A stretch of 64,000 nucleotides of DNA from Petralouisia muris (GTDB lineage Bacteria; Bacillota; Clostridia; Lachnospirales; Lachnospiraceae): contig NZ_SRYA01000004.1 of the NCBI RefSeq assembly GCF_004793545.1, positions 93,686 to 157,685 of the forward strand, read 5' to 3'. The notes under the pieces are model-generated. The model was not told where the DNA came from, did no database searches, and worked only from the letters and a program-made list of their open reading frames with translations. Below, piece after piece: positions 54,451-63,288 of the stretch. How positions within the stretch are numbered: position 1 is the stretch's first letter; each line of letters opens with the position of its first letter. A program made the position numbers and the translations under genes.

Positions 54451-56150
54451 CACTTCACCCCTTCCATACAATCAGCCGTGAAGGTAAACAGAACTTCTAT
54501 TCTCTTTCCCGGATAGACATAGATTTTAGATATAAATGCTTCTACCATTTCCTTTGTTAATTCCTTGCCTGATTTTAGCTTCATCAATGCTCTAATGGCA
54601 GACAGGTATCTATCCGACAATTTCTCCAAAGCCTTCACTTCTTTTTTCTGTGTTTCTTCTATCTTCCCCATGTCAATCAGCTTATCATCCTGCTTCATTT
54701 TATAAGCCACATAATCTTTTTGGGAAATATTTCCGGTACGATACTCCATATACATATTACCTTCTTCTTCTCGCAGCCGTCTAATTTTACATTCTGTCTC
54801 CCTTACATCAGCTTCTGCCTTTTTTACGGCTTCTGAAATGCGTTCTTTTCCAAATTCCACATACTTTTTAGGTTTTTCAAGAAATACTGCAAACTCCTTA
54901 CGAATAAGGGGCAACAATATATCCACAATTTCTGTTTTGGATATACGGTTTGAGTCCGGACATACTGTAACCTTTGTTTGTCCACCATTTAAACAGAAAT
55001 AGCCATCCAAACGAGCCTTATCTCCATCGGCATATCTTTTCACATAACTGCTTCGAGTCATTTTTCTTCCACATACTCCACAATATAATACGCTATCAAA
55101 GATATTTTCCTCTATCGGATATCCCTTTGTAGGATGATTATGAGAAGCTGTCCTTCGTTTTATCTTCGCCTGTATATCTGATGCTTTTTGATAAAGCTTC
55201 ATATCTATCAAAGGTTCATGTGCATCTTTCGTAACCACCCATTCCTCCTCCGATTTGTGAATACGATTTCTCTCATTCTTTGCAGTAATACTGGTTTTGC
55301 CCTGCACTAAAGTACCTGAATAAGTATCACTTTTCAAAATTCCTTCAACTGCACTCTTATCCCAACCCTTATACTCCTTGTCGTCAGAAGAATGATATAC
55401 TTCCTTTTTTTTCTTATATATGGCAGGTGGATTGATTTTCCTTCGATTCAACAAATCAGCAACCACTGCATAGCTTTCCGTTTCCACAAATCTCTCATAA
55501 ATAAATTGCACAATGACTGCTGTATTTTCATCCGGTATCAGCACTCGCCTTTTACCATTCCAATCAGCCACATATCCGTAAGGCGGTGGTCCACCTACAT
55601 AGGATCCTTCCTCACGCCGTTGTTTCAGATGTATCTTAGCTTTTTTAGAAAAATCCTTTGCATACATGTCATTCACAAGATTTTTGATTTCGGAAGCCAT
55701 CTGCTTATTTTCGTTTCCCTCTTTTCCGGTATCAAATCCATCTGCAACCGCTATAAATCTAACACCTAAAAACGGAAATATTTTTTCTATATAATTACCT
55801 GCTTCCAAATAGTTTCTCCCAAATCTGGACAAATCCTTTACAATAACACAATTAATCTCGCCAAGTCTTATCTCCTGTAATAAACGCTGAAAGTCTTCTC
55901 TTTCAAAGTTACTTCCGGTTTTTCCCAAATCAGTATAACACTCGACTATATCAATTACCTCCTCAGTATTCTTCTGATTAAATTCCTCCACAAACTTCCT
56001 GGCAATTTCTATCTGCACTTCCACGGACTCGTTTTTCTTTATATCCTGGTCTGAAGAAAGTCTGGCATAAATACCAGCCTTATACCTTTTCACATTACTG
56101 CTGACAACAGGCTGCTTTTCAACTGCTTTTCGTTTTGATACTCTACCCAT
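54450..56150 (-). CDS. Large serine recombinase 2
   Basis: 566 residues from the ATG at 56150 (MGRVSKRKAVEKQ), with GGAGTG upstream. The catalytic serine is in AGIYARLSSDQD, preceded by a basic N-terminal extension of about 30 residues. Then come DLGKTGSNFEREDFQRLL, DLSRFGRNYLEAG, the recombinase domain, a zinc ribbon (CGVCGRKMTRSS) and a coiled coil. It starts two bases after the recombinase 3 stop and runs into recombinase 1. Three different serine recombinases in one operon suggest they act together as a mixed complex. Confidence 0.92.
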   Translation of the reverse strand: MGRVSKRKAVEKQPVVSSNVKRYKAGIYARLSSDQDIKKNESVEVQIEIARKFVEEFNQKNTEEVIDIVECYTDLGKTGSNFEREDFQRLLQEIRLGEINCVIVKDLSRFGRNYLEAGNYIEKIFPFLGVRFIAVADGFDTGKEGNENKQMASEIKNLVNDMYAKDFSKKAKIHLKQRREEGSYVGGPPPYGYVADWNGKRRVLIPDENTAVIVQFIYERFVETESYAVVADLLNRRKINPPAIYKKKKEVYHSSDDKEYKGWDKSAVEGILKSDTYSGTLVQGKTSITAKNERNRIHKSEEEWVVTKDAHEPLIDMKLYQKASDIQAKIKRRTASHNHPTKGYPIEENIFDSVLYCGVCGRKMTRSSYVKRYADGDKARLDGYFCLNGGQTKVTVCPDSNRISKTEIVDILLPLIRKEFAVFLEKPKKYVEFGKERISEAVKKAEADVRETECKIRRLREEEGNMYMEYRTGNISQKDYVAYKMKQDDKLIDMGKIEETQKKEVKALEKLSDRYLSAIRALMKLKSGKELTKEMVEAFISKIYVYPGKRIEVLFTFTADCMEGVK

Positions 56151-56152
56151 AT

Positions 56153-57835
56153 TTATGCACTCCTTTCTGACAAACACTTGATTTTTTCTCTGCTCTGTAT
56201 CCTCTTATTCACTTCACTCATTATGCGGTATTGATCTGTGTAATAAAATACAATTTCTATTCTCTGTTCTTCATATACAAGGATTTCCTTTACCATACTG
56301 CATAATGTATGACGGTCTATTTCTTTAAGCTCCGCACAATCCTGCATTGTCTTTAACCGCCCTGCTGAGATTACACCATTTTTGAAAAGCTCCTTAATCA
56401 TAGCTTCCTGCTTTTTCTGTGCATCTTCAAATTCTGTAGCCTTTCGCTTAAACTCACCATGTAGTCGCTCAAACTCTTCTTTGGATATAATCCCACTCTT
56501 TAAATCCTCATACAGTCCTGAACAAAGAGAATAATACTTATCCTGTTCCTGCTTCAATCTTGCTATTTCCGTATCATAACGAACAATAGCCTCAAAGTTA
56601 GTCTCAAACTCCAACGACTTCTCAAACACTCTCTTTTCTTCCAAAAAATAATTCGCATATCTTCGGATAGATTCAAGTATAATTCTTTTTAATTTTTCTT
56701 CCTCTATACTATGTCTGGTGCAGCCTTCCCCTCTGTTTTTTGTAGAACAGATGTAATATACCCTCTGTGTCTCCTTATAACGGTTTACCCTCCGAATCAT
56801 CTGCTCTCCACAATCTCCACAGAAAAGAATACCTGCAAACAGACTGCTCTTTTCTGAAACAGGACTAACCCTGCTGTCTGCCTTCAACAGATTCTGTACA
56901 ATCAGAAAATTATCTTCTGAAATAATTGCCTCATGGGTATTCTCTACCTTTATCCAATCCTCTTTGGGCTTCTCCACGCTTTTTTTCAGCCTATAATTTA
57001 TTTTTTCGGTTTTCCCTTGTATCAGATGTCCTAAATAGGCTTCATTGGTCAATATTCTCTTAATGGTGGAACTGCTCCACATGGACTTAACAGCACCGGA
57101 AAAACCACCTTTATAATTACATCCTATAGACTTTTTATATTCTTTAGGAGATAAAACACCTAATCCATTCAACTTTTCTGCAATGGCAGAAACAGCCATA
57201 CCATCCATTTTCCACTCAAATATTTTCCTTACAATATCTGCTGCATATTCATCAATAACAAGCTGATTCTTATTGTTCTCTGCCTTTCTATACCCATAAA
57301 GGGCAAACGGAGCAATACATTCACCATTTTTTCGTTTTACCTCTAACTGACTTTTTACCTTGGTGGATATATCCCTACAATAAGAATCATTGATGAAATT
57401 TTTTACAGGCAGTACGATTCCGCTTTCTCCCACATCTGCATGAAAACTGTCATAATGGTCTGTAAGTGCAATAAAACGCACACCAAGAGCCGGGAATACT
57501 TTTTGAATGTACCTCCCGGATTCAATATAATCACGACCAAAACGGGACAGGTCTTTTACAATCACGCAATTTACCCTGCCTGCTTCAACATCGTTCATCA
57601 TTCTTTTAAATTCTGGTCTGTCGAAATTACTGCCCGAAAATCCATCATCAACATAAATATCATATAATTCAATATCCTGCTGTTCATGGATATAGGCTCT
57701 GATCAGCTCTCTCTGATTTCCGATACTGTTACTCTCGGATTTCACATTGCCCTTTCCGTCTGTCACATCACCGACATCACTATCGTCCCTTGAAAGACGG
57801 AGGTACATGGCTGCTAGAAAATGTTTATTCTTCAT
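56153..57835 (-). CDS. Large serine recombinase 3
   Basis: 560 residues from the ATG at 57835 (MKNKHFLAAMYLRLSRDDSD), chosen because AGGAGTG is seven bases upstream. The catalytic Ser is in RLSRDD, followed by VDDGFSGSNFDRPEFKRMM, DLSRFGRDYIESG, a recombinase domain, a zinc ribbon (CGDCGEQMIRR) and a coiled coil ending in VYEEQRIEIVFYY. It is first in the trio. An inverted repeat CTTTTAGGT...ACCTAAAAG lies directly upstream of it and could be its operator or a recombination site. Confidence 0.92.
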   Translation of the reverse strand: MKNKHFLAAMYLRLSRDDSDVGDVTDGKGNVKSESNSIGNQRELIRAYIHEQQDIELYDIYVDDGFSGSNFDRPEFKRMMNDVEAGRVNCVIVKDLSRFGRDYIESGRYIQKVFPALGVRFIALTDHYDSFHADVGESGIVLPVKNFINDSYCRDISTKVKSQLEVKRKNGECIAPFALYGYRKAENNKNQLVIDEYAADIVRKIFEWKMDGMAVSAIAEKLNGLGVLSPKEYKKSIGCNYKGGFSGAVKSMWSSSTIKRILTNEAYLGHLIQGKTEKINYRLKKSVEKPKEDWIKVENTHEAIISEDNFLIVQNLLKADSRVSPVSEKSSLFAGILFCGDCGEQMIRRVNRYKETQRVYYICSTKNRGEGCTRHSIEEEKLKRIILESIRRYANYFLEEKRVFEKSLEFETNFEAIVRYDTEIARLKQEQDKYYSLCSGLYEDLKSGIISKEEFERLHGEFKRKATEFEDAQKKQEAMIKELFKNGVISAGRLKTMQDCAELKEIDRHTLCSMVKEILVYEEQRIEIVFYYTDQYRIMSEVNKRIQSREKIKCLSERSA

Positions 57836-57849
57836 ATAATCACTCCTGA

Positions 57850-57920
57850 CTTTTAGGTTGTAGTTAGTCATTACCTAAAAGACCAAGAGGATTTTCCTGA
57901 TTTGTCCTGCTTTTAGGTTA
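57850..57920. promoter_or_regulatory. CTTTTAGGT inverted repeat and third copy upstream of the recombinase operon
   Basis: CTTTTAGGT (57850-57858) and ACCTAAAAG (57873-57881) form a perfect 9-bp inverted repeat with 14 bases between. A third copy, CTTTTAGGTTA, is at 57910-57920. Repeated sites just before recombinase genes are typical of self-regulation or of the recombination site. Confidence 0.6.
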
Positions 57921-57960
57921 ACATAACTTTTCACTTCTTTCAAGGTATTTTTCATTTTTC

Positions 57961-58233
57961 TTAGATGTGAATTTCTGCTAAATGTCTTAAATATTCCTCC
58001 ATTTTGTCATCTATACTCGGTCCCTCCTCCTGAAACCTGACCTTTACAACATAATCCTCTATCCGATGAACATAAACATTTTTTGTCTGTCGAGCAAACA
58101 GCTCCAGTTTCTTTGCAACCGGAAGTTTTGTATCTATTACAATATCTCTTAAATCCGTTAATGTATTTATATCAACTGTACGGACATCAACGGATGCCAT
58201 TGCATCAAGTTCTTCATCAGTCAAACAAAACAT
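57961..58233 (-). CDS. Small conserved mobile-element protein (DUF6870-like)
   Basis: 90 residues. It begins MFCLTDEELDAMASVDVRTV and continues LTDLRDIVIDTKLPVAKKLE and NVYVHRIEDYVVKVRF. Proteins like this are common next to serine recombinases in Lachnospiraceae; I recall the name DUF6870 but cannot check it. It is transcribed towards the recombinase trio and has AGAGGTAG before the ATG. A recombination directionality or accessory role is a reasonable guess, not shown. Confidence 0.55.
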   Translation of the reverse strand: MFCLTDEELDAMASVDVRTVDINTLTDLRDIVIDTKLPVAKKLELFARQTKNVYVHRIEDYVVKVRFQEEGPSIDDKMEEYLRHLAEIHI

Positions 58234-58286
58234 ACACTACCTCTTTCTTTCTGTTAATTCCTATTCTATTATTTAATTGCTTTGTC

Positions 58287-58652
58287 CTATGCCTTTCTGA
58301 GACTGACAAAATCTATTTCTTTTTCCTGCTTTTCGGTATGATTTATATTTACCAGAGTCCCGCCATTCTCTTTCATAAAGTTGAAAAAGTTCATAAGATC
58401 ATTTATATTGCGACTGATTTTGGAATAATCAGTTATTACCACACCCTGTATTTCTTTTTCTTTAATACACCGTTTTAATTCTTCTATTATCTGAGATTCT
58501 GCTAATCCACTTCGTCGCTCCACATATTCGGAAACTATCTGGTATTTTTTCTTTTCACAAAAATCTCTCAATTCATTTCTCTGTATTTCAATTTCTTTAT
58601 CTGCTTCAAGCTGTTCTTTGTTTCCAACTCTTATATAAATTGCAACATTCAT
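58287..58652 (-). CDS. Resolvase-fold protein lacking the catalytic serine
   Basis: 121 residues covering only the N-terminal catalytic fold of a serine recombinase. It begins MNVAIYIRVGNKEQLEADKE; active relatives have YIRVS at this place, so the nucleophile Ser is Gly. The later motif TDYSKISRNINDLMNFF matches the SRxSRN helix, so the fold seems kept. No DNA-binding domain follows. GGAGGT lies before the ATG. It may modulate the recombinases by binding them or may act in the neighbouring MazF module. It differs from the 143-residue protein at 59133. Confidence 0.75.
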   Translation of the reverse strand: MNVAIYIRVGNKEQLEADKEIEIQRNELRDFCEKKKYQIVSEYVERRSGLAESQIIEELKRCIKEKEIQGVVITDYSKISRNINDLMNFFNFMKENGGTLVNINHTEKQEKEIDFVSLRKA

Positions 58653-58723
58653 TCATCTGACCTCCAATCCACATTTCATTATATGAATGGCATACTTTGT
58701 CCTATCACGGACAAATATGTAAA

Positions 58724-58745
58724 AGCCGGACGCTCCCGCCCGGCT
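58724..58745 (-). terminator. Terminator of the mazF gene
   Basis: AGCCGG and CCGGCT arms enclose ten bases, and the minus strand continues TTTTACA. It separates mazF from the downstream resolvase-fold gene. Confidence 0.7.
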
Positions 58746-58765
58746 CTGCTAAATCTACCTTATAA

Positions 58766-59131
58766 TCAGTTATACTTATCAAATACCCCGACCTGCACCT
58801 GCACAGCTTCGGTGATTCTTGCAAGGGTATCTTTATCAACCTTACCCATGTTCTCAATGATTCTGCCATAATCAAGGGCTGTCACCTGTTCGCAAAGTGC
58901 GATACTGTGCTGTTCCAGCCCCTCGCTCTTATACGCTGACACAAATACATGAGTGGGAAGATTTCTCTTTTTGTTGATTTTGGTGGATAAGGGAACAACC
59001 GTTATCACGGTACTGTGCTTGTTCGCCATATTATTACTTACTACCACCACAGGACGCATACTACCCTGAATGCTTCCCTGATACTGCACACCTAAATCAA
59101 CATATAATATGTCTCCTCGTCTGATCTTCAT
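58766..59131 (-). CDS. MazF/PemK-type endoribonuclease toxin
   Basis: 121 residues with the MazF fold: RRGDILYVDLG at the start, GSMRPVVVVSNNMANKHS (the conserved RP...NN) and ITVVPLSTKINKK. Such toxins cut mRNA at short sequences. There is no MazE-like antitoxin gene. Instead the gene directly upstream, one base away, encodes a resolvase-fold protein, and its end supplies the GAGGT ribosome-binding site. Chromosomal MazF toxins of Bacillota have the same length. It may stabilise the mobile element or act in phage defence. Confidence 0.9.
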   Translation of the reverse strand: MKIRRGDILYVDLGVQYQGSIQGSMRPVVVVSNNMANKHSTVITVVPLSTKINKKRNLPTHVFVSAYKSEGLEQHSIALCEQVTALDYGRIIENMGKVDKDTLARITEAVQVQVGVFDKYN

Positions 59132-59132
59132 A

Positions 59133-59564
59133 TCAAGACCTCAGATTTATGATTCTACCAATAGTGGAATAATCCGGGCAGCCTTCCATATACACATGAT
59201 GTCTTATCTGCATGGTGGAAAGCTCAAATACACTCACACCAATCGCAGCCGCATCATTCAAAAACTCCTCCAAGTCGGACAAATCAGAGGTAAGGTCTGT
59301 GAGCTTGTCCACCACAATCATCTGATATTCTCCGTCAAGAAGAAATGTGATAAGCATATTGACTGCATCACGGTCAATATCTCTGTCAGGACCTTTGTTG
59401 ATTACAACATCATGTCCCAAGACAATTCCTTGCGACATACATTTTTCTCTGGTCTTAGCAACCTTCTTACGGATATTACGCTCCGACTTGTTGGAGTTCA
59501 TAAATAAACTAGCCGTAGGCATCTGAACCCCGGCATCTCCTGTTACAATTCCTATATTGCACAT
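59133..59564 (-). CDS. Resolvase-fold protein coupled to MazF, possible antitoxin
   Basis: 143 residues. The C-terminal half, YQMIVVDKLTDLTSDLSDLE followed by FLNDAAAIGVSVFEL, resembles the second half of a serine recombinase catalytic domain (the D-R-L-x-R region). The N-terminus (MCNIGIVTGDAGVQMPTASL) has no YxRxS motif, so catalysis is not expected. Its stop is one base from the mazF start, the tight spacing of antitoxin-toxin pairs. It could neutralise MazF or be a recombinase accessory protein. No known antitoxin family is recognised. Confidence 0.6.
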   Translation of the reverse strand: MCNIGIVTGDAGVQMPTASLFMNSNKSERNIRKKVAKTREKCMSQGIVLGHDVVINKGPDRDIDRDAVNMLITFLLDGEYQMIVVDKLTDLTSDLSDLEEFLNDAAAIGVSVFELSTMQIRHHVYMEGCPDYSTIGRIINLRS

Positions 59565-60236
59565 ATTTCTTGTACCTGTTCTTTCATAGATTTTTACAGA
59601 GATTACGCCGGCAGTTATCCTCTGAAATAAGAAAGCTGCCCTTCATATAACAATGTATGTGTCAGCTTCCTTATCTCAAAGGACAACATGGCACGAATGC
59701 CACATTATCCATAAAAATCAAAAAAGATTTCTTTGAGCTGATTTCTCAATCAGATCCCCCAGCCGGGTAACATACATTGGGACGGCTTCATCCCACACTG
59801 CATTTCCGTCATGCCCATCCAGACGGAATCTACAGGGAGCCACTCCCGGAAAATGCGTTTCGCTAAAATTCCGGTGCTGTTTTATCTCATTATCTCCGGC
59901 TGCCAATCCGGTAGGCACAAACCTCTGCTTAGAACCTTCACAGGCACAATGCAATCTGCATCGAGGAGCTTCGTCGCACGAAATGGGTTTCTGCCACCCC
60001 TATACGTATGCAAACACATTACTAATAAAGGCGAAAATAAAATCAGATGTATGCGTGTCCTATTCAATTTATCAATGTTCAAGCCAACACTCTCTTTAAA
60101 TCACTTGTCCAGTAATCTTATTAGTCATGTCTAAGTGCTCTTCTTCCGTTGTTGACTATGTATACATTCTACAAAACCAATCTTGTTTTTTTTAGGACCA
60201 TGTAGGTCGGGTAACTAGTCCTTGTAGGTTGATTTG
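59565..60236. other. Intergenic region without a convincing gene
   Basis: At 59604 lies ATTACGCCGGCAGTTATCC, matching the edge of repeat R3, so this may be the other boundary of the recombinase element. An inverted repeat (AAGAAAGCTG / CAGCTTCCTT) follows at about 59630-59672. A 78-codon minus-strand frame at 59718-59954 has no recognisable family and no good ribosome-binding site, and is left uncalled. Confidence 0.4.
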
Positions 60237-60539
60237 CTAAATATTTTCTATCACGCACTTCATTATGGCGATTACTTTTGCTTTCTTGATTTCATCCAAT
60301 CCTTGAAATAAATCATTACATTCTTTGATTTCTTTTCCATTTACCAAGAAATCAATAGTGGTATCAAAATACTTTGACAATATAGACATCAAATCAATAG
60401 ATGCACCTCTAACTCCTCTCTCAATTCTGCTTACGGTTTCCACGGTTACTCCCAAATCATTTGCCATTTGTTCCTGTGTCACACCTTTTTTCTAACGTAA
60501 CTCCCTGATTCTTTCTCCACTTTCATTAATGTTGTACAT
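60237..60539 (-). pseudogene. XRE-family repressor with early stop codon
   Basis: From the ATG at 60539 the frame reads MYNINESGERIRELR, TAG at 60494-60492, then KKGVTQEQMANDLGVTVETV and SRIERGVRGASIDLMS, a helix-turn-helix of the XRE type. The stop lies in the first helix. A GTG at 60482 could restart translation and give an 81-residue protein lacking helix 1, which would probably not bind DNA well. It is likely a broken regulator of this element. Confidence 0.7.
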
Positions 60540-60595
60540 TTTTCCTCTCTTTCCGGCTGATAACCGAAAGAAAGGACTTTATCACCTGCACAAAA

Positions 60596-60647
60596 AGAGA
60601 CGCAAAGGAAAGCCGACACTAATCGGTTATCTTTCCCCTGCGTCTCT
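60596..60647. ncRNA. Long three-part hairpin
   Basis: AGAGACGCA/TGCGTCTCT, GGAAAG/CTTTCC and CCGA/TCGG stack into one 52-base stem-loop between the broken repressor and the zinc-ribbon gene. There is no T-run. It could be a structured leader, an attenuator or a single-stranded origin-like element; the class is unknown. Confidence 0.4.
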
Positions 60648-60706
60648 GGTGCTGTCACACTGACATACAGTGCCGCCCTTGTCAGGTGGCACCCTAATTT
60701 AATTTT

Positions 60707-60919
60707 TTATACTTTGAACACTCCGTTGTCCGATTGTTCAATTAACATCTGCTCGGTATATTTCTTTAAACGAATTACACGTTTGCATTTGTCACATTTT
60801 AACTCTATACCTTCCAAATGAAGGTTACTGCCAATACCTGTTATGTAATAATTCAATAATAACTTGTTACAATTATGCCTCCTACACCTAAATTCTACCA
60901 TCTCTTGATAATCTGACAT
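60707..60919 (-). CDS. Small zinc-ribbon protein
   Basis: About 70 residues from the ATG at 60919 (MSDYQEMVEFRCRRHNCNKL), with AGGAGAG upstream. Two cysteine pairs, CRRHNC and CDKC, lie 40 residues apart with basic residues after the second (KRVIRLKKY). The shape recalls the Com-like zinc-ribbon proteins of phages and mobile elements. Its function is unknown; nucleic acid binding is likely. Confidence 0.6.
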   Translation of the reverse strand: MSDYQEMVEFRCRRHNCNKLLLNYYITGIGSNLHLEGIELKCDKCKRVIRLKKYTEQMLIEQSDNGVFKV

Positions 60920-61186
60920 ATTATCTCTCCTTTTGATACAAAAATTTTTCACATCTTTGTACTTGTCAAAGGAAAGGGAATAAACCTTCGCAAGCTATTC
61001 TGTCAGGAGTTCCGACACATCCAAAGATGCCCTGACAGTGCTGATCATAAAATTGACGGTATATACTACGTCATATCCATATAATATATCGAACATCCGT
61101 TCTTGTCAATCCTAATTTGTTTTCTTCCCCTTCTTTCCGAAACGGGTAGTTTCGTACTCGTGACAAAGATTAGGCTCTATATAAAG

Positions 61187-63262
61187 CTACTTCAAAGTTA
61201 CATTCATATTTAATGATCTTTGAGCAGCCTCATAGACTACGTGATACATAGCATCTACATATGCTTGTTCGTCCAGATTTCCACTATCAAAAAATCGCTG
61301 ACTATTCTTCAGAAACTTTTGGAATCGCGCCATAAATCCTACTGCTTCCTGCTCTGCACTTAGCATTGCATTATGATATAACATCTGTCCCACAAACATC
61401 TTTGGGAATATTCTGCCTTCTACAATATAATAGAATTCTTTTTCATCCTTATCCTTTGTGAAATATCCTCCGGATAATTTCATGGTTTCCTTTACAATCT
61501 TTTTAACCATATCTGCGGAAACAAAGTTTCGTAAGTTCGCTGTAAAATTTATGGAAAAAGACTTGCAATTATAATAATACGACTCGTCAATATTACAGCT
61601 ATAACCATCCCCATATTTCAATCTCCTACGCAATGCATTATAGGAGTTGCCATGCGGTGTTTTCCCAATACTCAATGCCAAATCGGAAATTCCCGGTGCA
61701 AACACTTTCTTATTTGTAACATCCTTCAACAGATACTCATGAACAATTTCTGCTAATCTTTCTTTATCAATCCTTACACCCACTTCGCTTTCTGGTCTGT
61801 CTGTTTTTACCGGAATTTTAACTGCTGATTTTTCAAGATAGTCGGCTGTATCTGCAAATATGGTCATAATTACATTTGAAATGTTATATCTTTTGACAAT
61901 CTCTTCCTGCATAGAGCCGTCTCTTTTTAAATAACAGGATAATGACTTAATCTTCAAATTTTGTCTGGACTTTGTCTGAGCATTTTGTATTTCTTCTCGA
62001 AGTTCCTGCTCTCTTGCCGATATGGCACGTATGATTTCCTTACATGACAATTCCTGTCCCAGCTCCATATCCATTGAAAGTGGATCGTCCATGTAGTTAT
62101 CTTTTCGAATAGAGTCTACAAACAAATCCACTTTATTATGTATCATAAAAGCAGGTATCTGTTTACTGTAAGTAGCAAAAGCAGTTTTATACAATTCCTG
62201 TATTTTTTTCTCATTAGAATCTCCAAATAGAGGAACTACCATCAATAATGCATCCGCATCACCCTGATATAACAAATCACTCAGATAGTCAGCATTATCG
62301 TCTTCTGTATTTTCTGCATGGAAAAGTCCCCTCGTATCAAAAATACCAAATGCAACTTTATCCCTATTATCTTTAAAAACAGCATTTGTTTTCCCATTTG
62401 ACCTGATTATTTTAGTTATCACCTGACTTACCGGAATGTAAATTACTATATCATTACAAAACACTTCCAAAGAAAGTCTCTGACCATTTTGAATATCGTT
62501 GGCTGTAAACATGGCATCTATAAACGTCTCATCCGGGTTAGCTAAATAAATTTCCTTATAATAATAGCCATCTTCAGAAATATCTCTTTTACTAAAATAT
62601 TCAAAAAACACTTCATGGAGCCATTGATTTATTTCTGCAAGAACATCCCACAAGCTTTCACGCAATTTTTCTCCCTGCATATCAATTATTCGTTCCACTT
62701 CATTTTTTAGAGCAGATAGAAATTTCGTAGAATTATCTTTTGCTTCACCTTCCGGCAGATTATTTCTAACACTATTATATATTTCATAATTATACTCTGA
62801 CACATGATAGTTATGGTATATGTCTACCAAATCACTCACAATTTTCGTTTTTTGTTCTTCTGATAAAAAAGATAGTACTGCTTTTGCATTATTCTTTGCT
62901 TGCATTTCTTGAACTAAATATTTCTCCAGCTCTTCTTCGTCTCTTCCAACTATGGAAGCCACTACTTTCCCCTGACTTCTAACTACTTTTGCCACAGACG
63001 AAACAAATAAATCACTCAAACTCAACTTATCATATGGTTCCATATTTAACTTTACTGCGACTAATAGCTTATCTGTATACTCCTCGGAATACACTAACAA
63101 CCGTTCCTTTAAAGTTGAATTTGTCCGTCCTACACCTCGTAATAATACTGTTCTGGCTTCTTTGGATGCAAACACCGTTGCAATCTCTGTCTTACCATCT
63201 CCCGTACCACCAGTCAATTTTAATACATGTACATGTGGCTGCAAATTCTTATATATGCTCAT
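61187..63262 (-). CDS. Large P-loop GTPase of unknown function
   Basis: 691 residues from the ATG at 63262 (MSIYKNLQPHVHVLKLTGGT). G1 is GGTGDGKTE, at about residues 18-26. A long helical insertion follows, then G3 in FGIFDTRGLFHAENTED and G4 in FMIHNKVDLF, so it is a guanine nucleotide-binding protein. The C-terminal ~300 residues are unassigned. The separated G1 and G3 resemble dynamin-like or dense helical-insert GTPases. It lies alone at the end of the accessory region beside an IS91-type element, which fits an island or defence gene, but no family is recognised. AGGTG precedes the start. Confidence 0.7.
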   Translation of the reverse strand: MSIYKNLQPHVHVLKLTGGTGDGKTEIATVFASKEARTVLLRGVGRTNSTLKERLLVYSEEYTDKLLVAVKLNMEPYDKLSLSDLFVSSVAKVVRSQGKVVASIVGRDEEELEKYLVQEMQAKNNAKAVLSFLSEEQKTKIVSDLVDIYHNYHVSEYNYEIYNSVRNNLPEGEAKDNSTKFLSALKNEVERIIDMQGEKLRESLWDVLAEINQWLHEVFFEYFSKRDISEDGYYYKEIYLANPDETFIDAMFTANDIQNGQRLSLEVFCNDIVIYIPVSQVITKIIRSNGKTNAVFKDNRDKVAFGIFDTRGLFHAENTEDDNADYLSDLLYQGDADALLMVVPLFGDSNEKKIQELYKTAFATYSKQIPAFMIHNKVDLFVDSIRKDNYMDDPLSMDMELGQELSCKEIIRAISAREQELREEIQNAQTKSRQNLKIKSLSCYLKRDGSMQEEIVKRYNISNVIMTIFADTADYLEKSAVKIPVKTDRPESEVGVRIDKERLAEIVHEYLLKDVTNKKVFAPGISDLALSIGKTPHGNSYNALRRRLKYGDGYSCNIDESYYYNCKSFSINFTANLRNFVSADMVKKIVKETMKLSGGYFTKDKDEKEFYYIVEGRIFPKMFVGQMLYHNAMLSAEQEAVGFMARFQKFLKNSQRFFDSGNLDEQAYVDAMYHVVYEAAQRSLNMNVTLK

Positions 63263-63288
63263 AAACTTCACCTCCGTATTTTTCACAA

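Noticed and set aside
59718..59954. A 78-codon minus-strand gene
   Set aside because: No family resemblance, no good ribosome-binding site and no coupling to neighbours.
61187..63262. KAP or STAND NTPase for the large P-loop protein
   Set aside because: NKVD and DTRG motifs mark a GTPase, and no Walker B of the hhhhDD/E type is seen.
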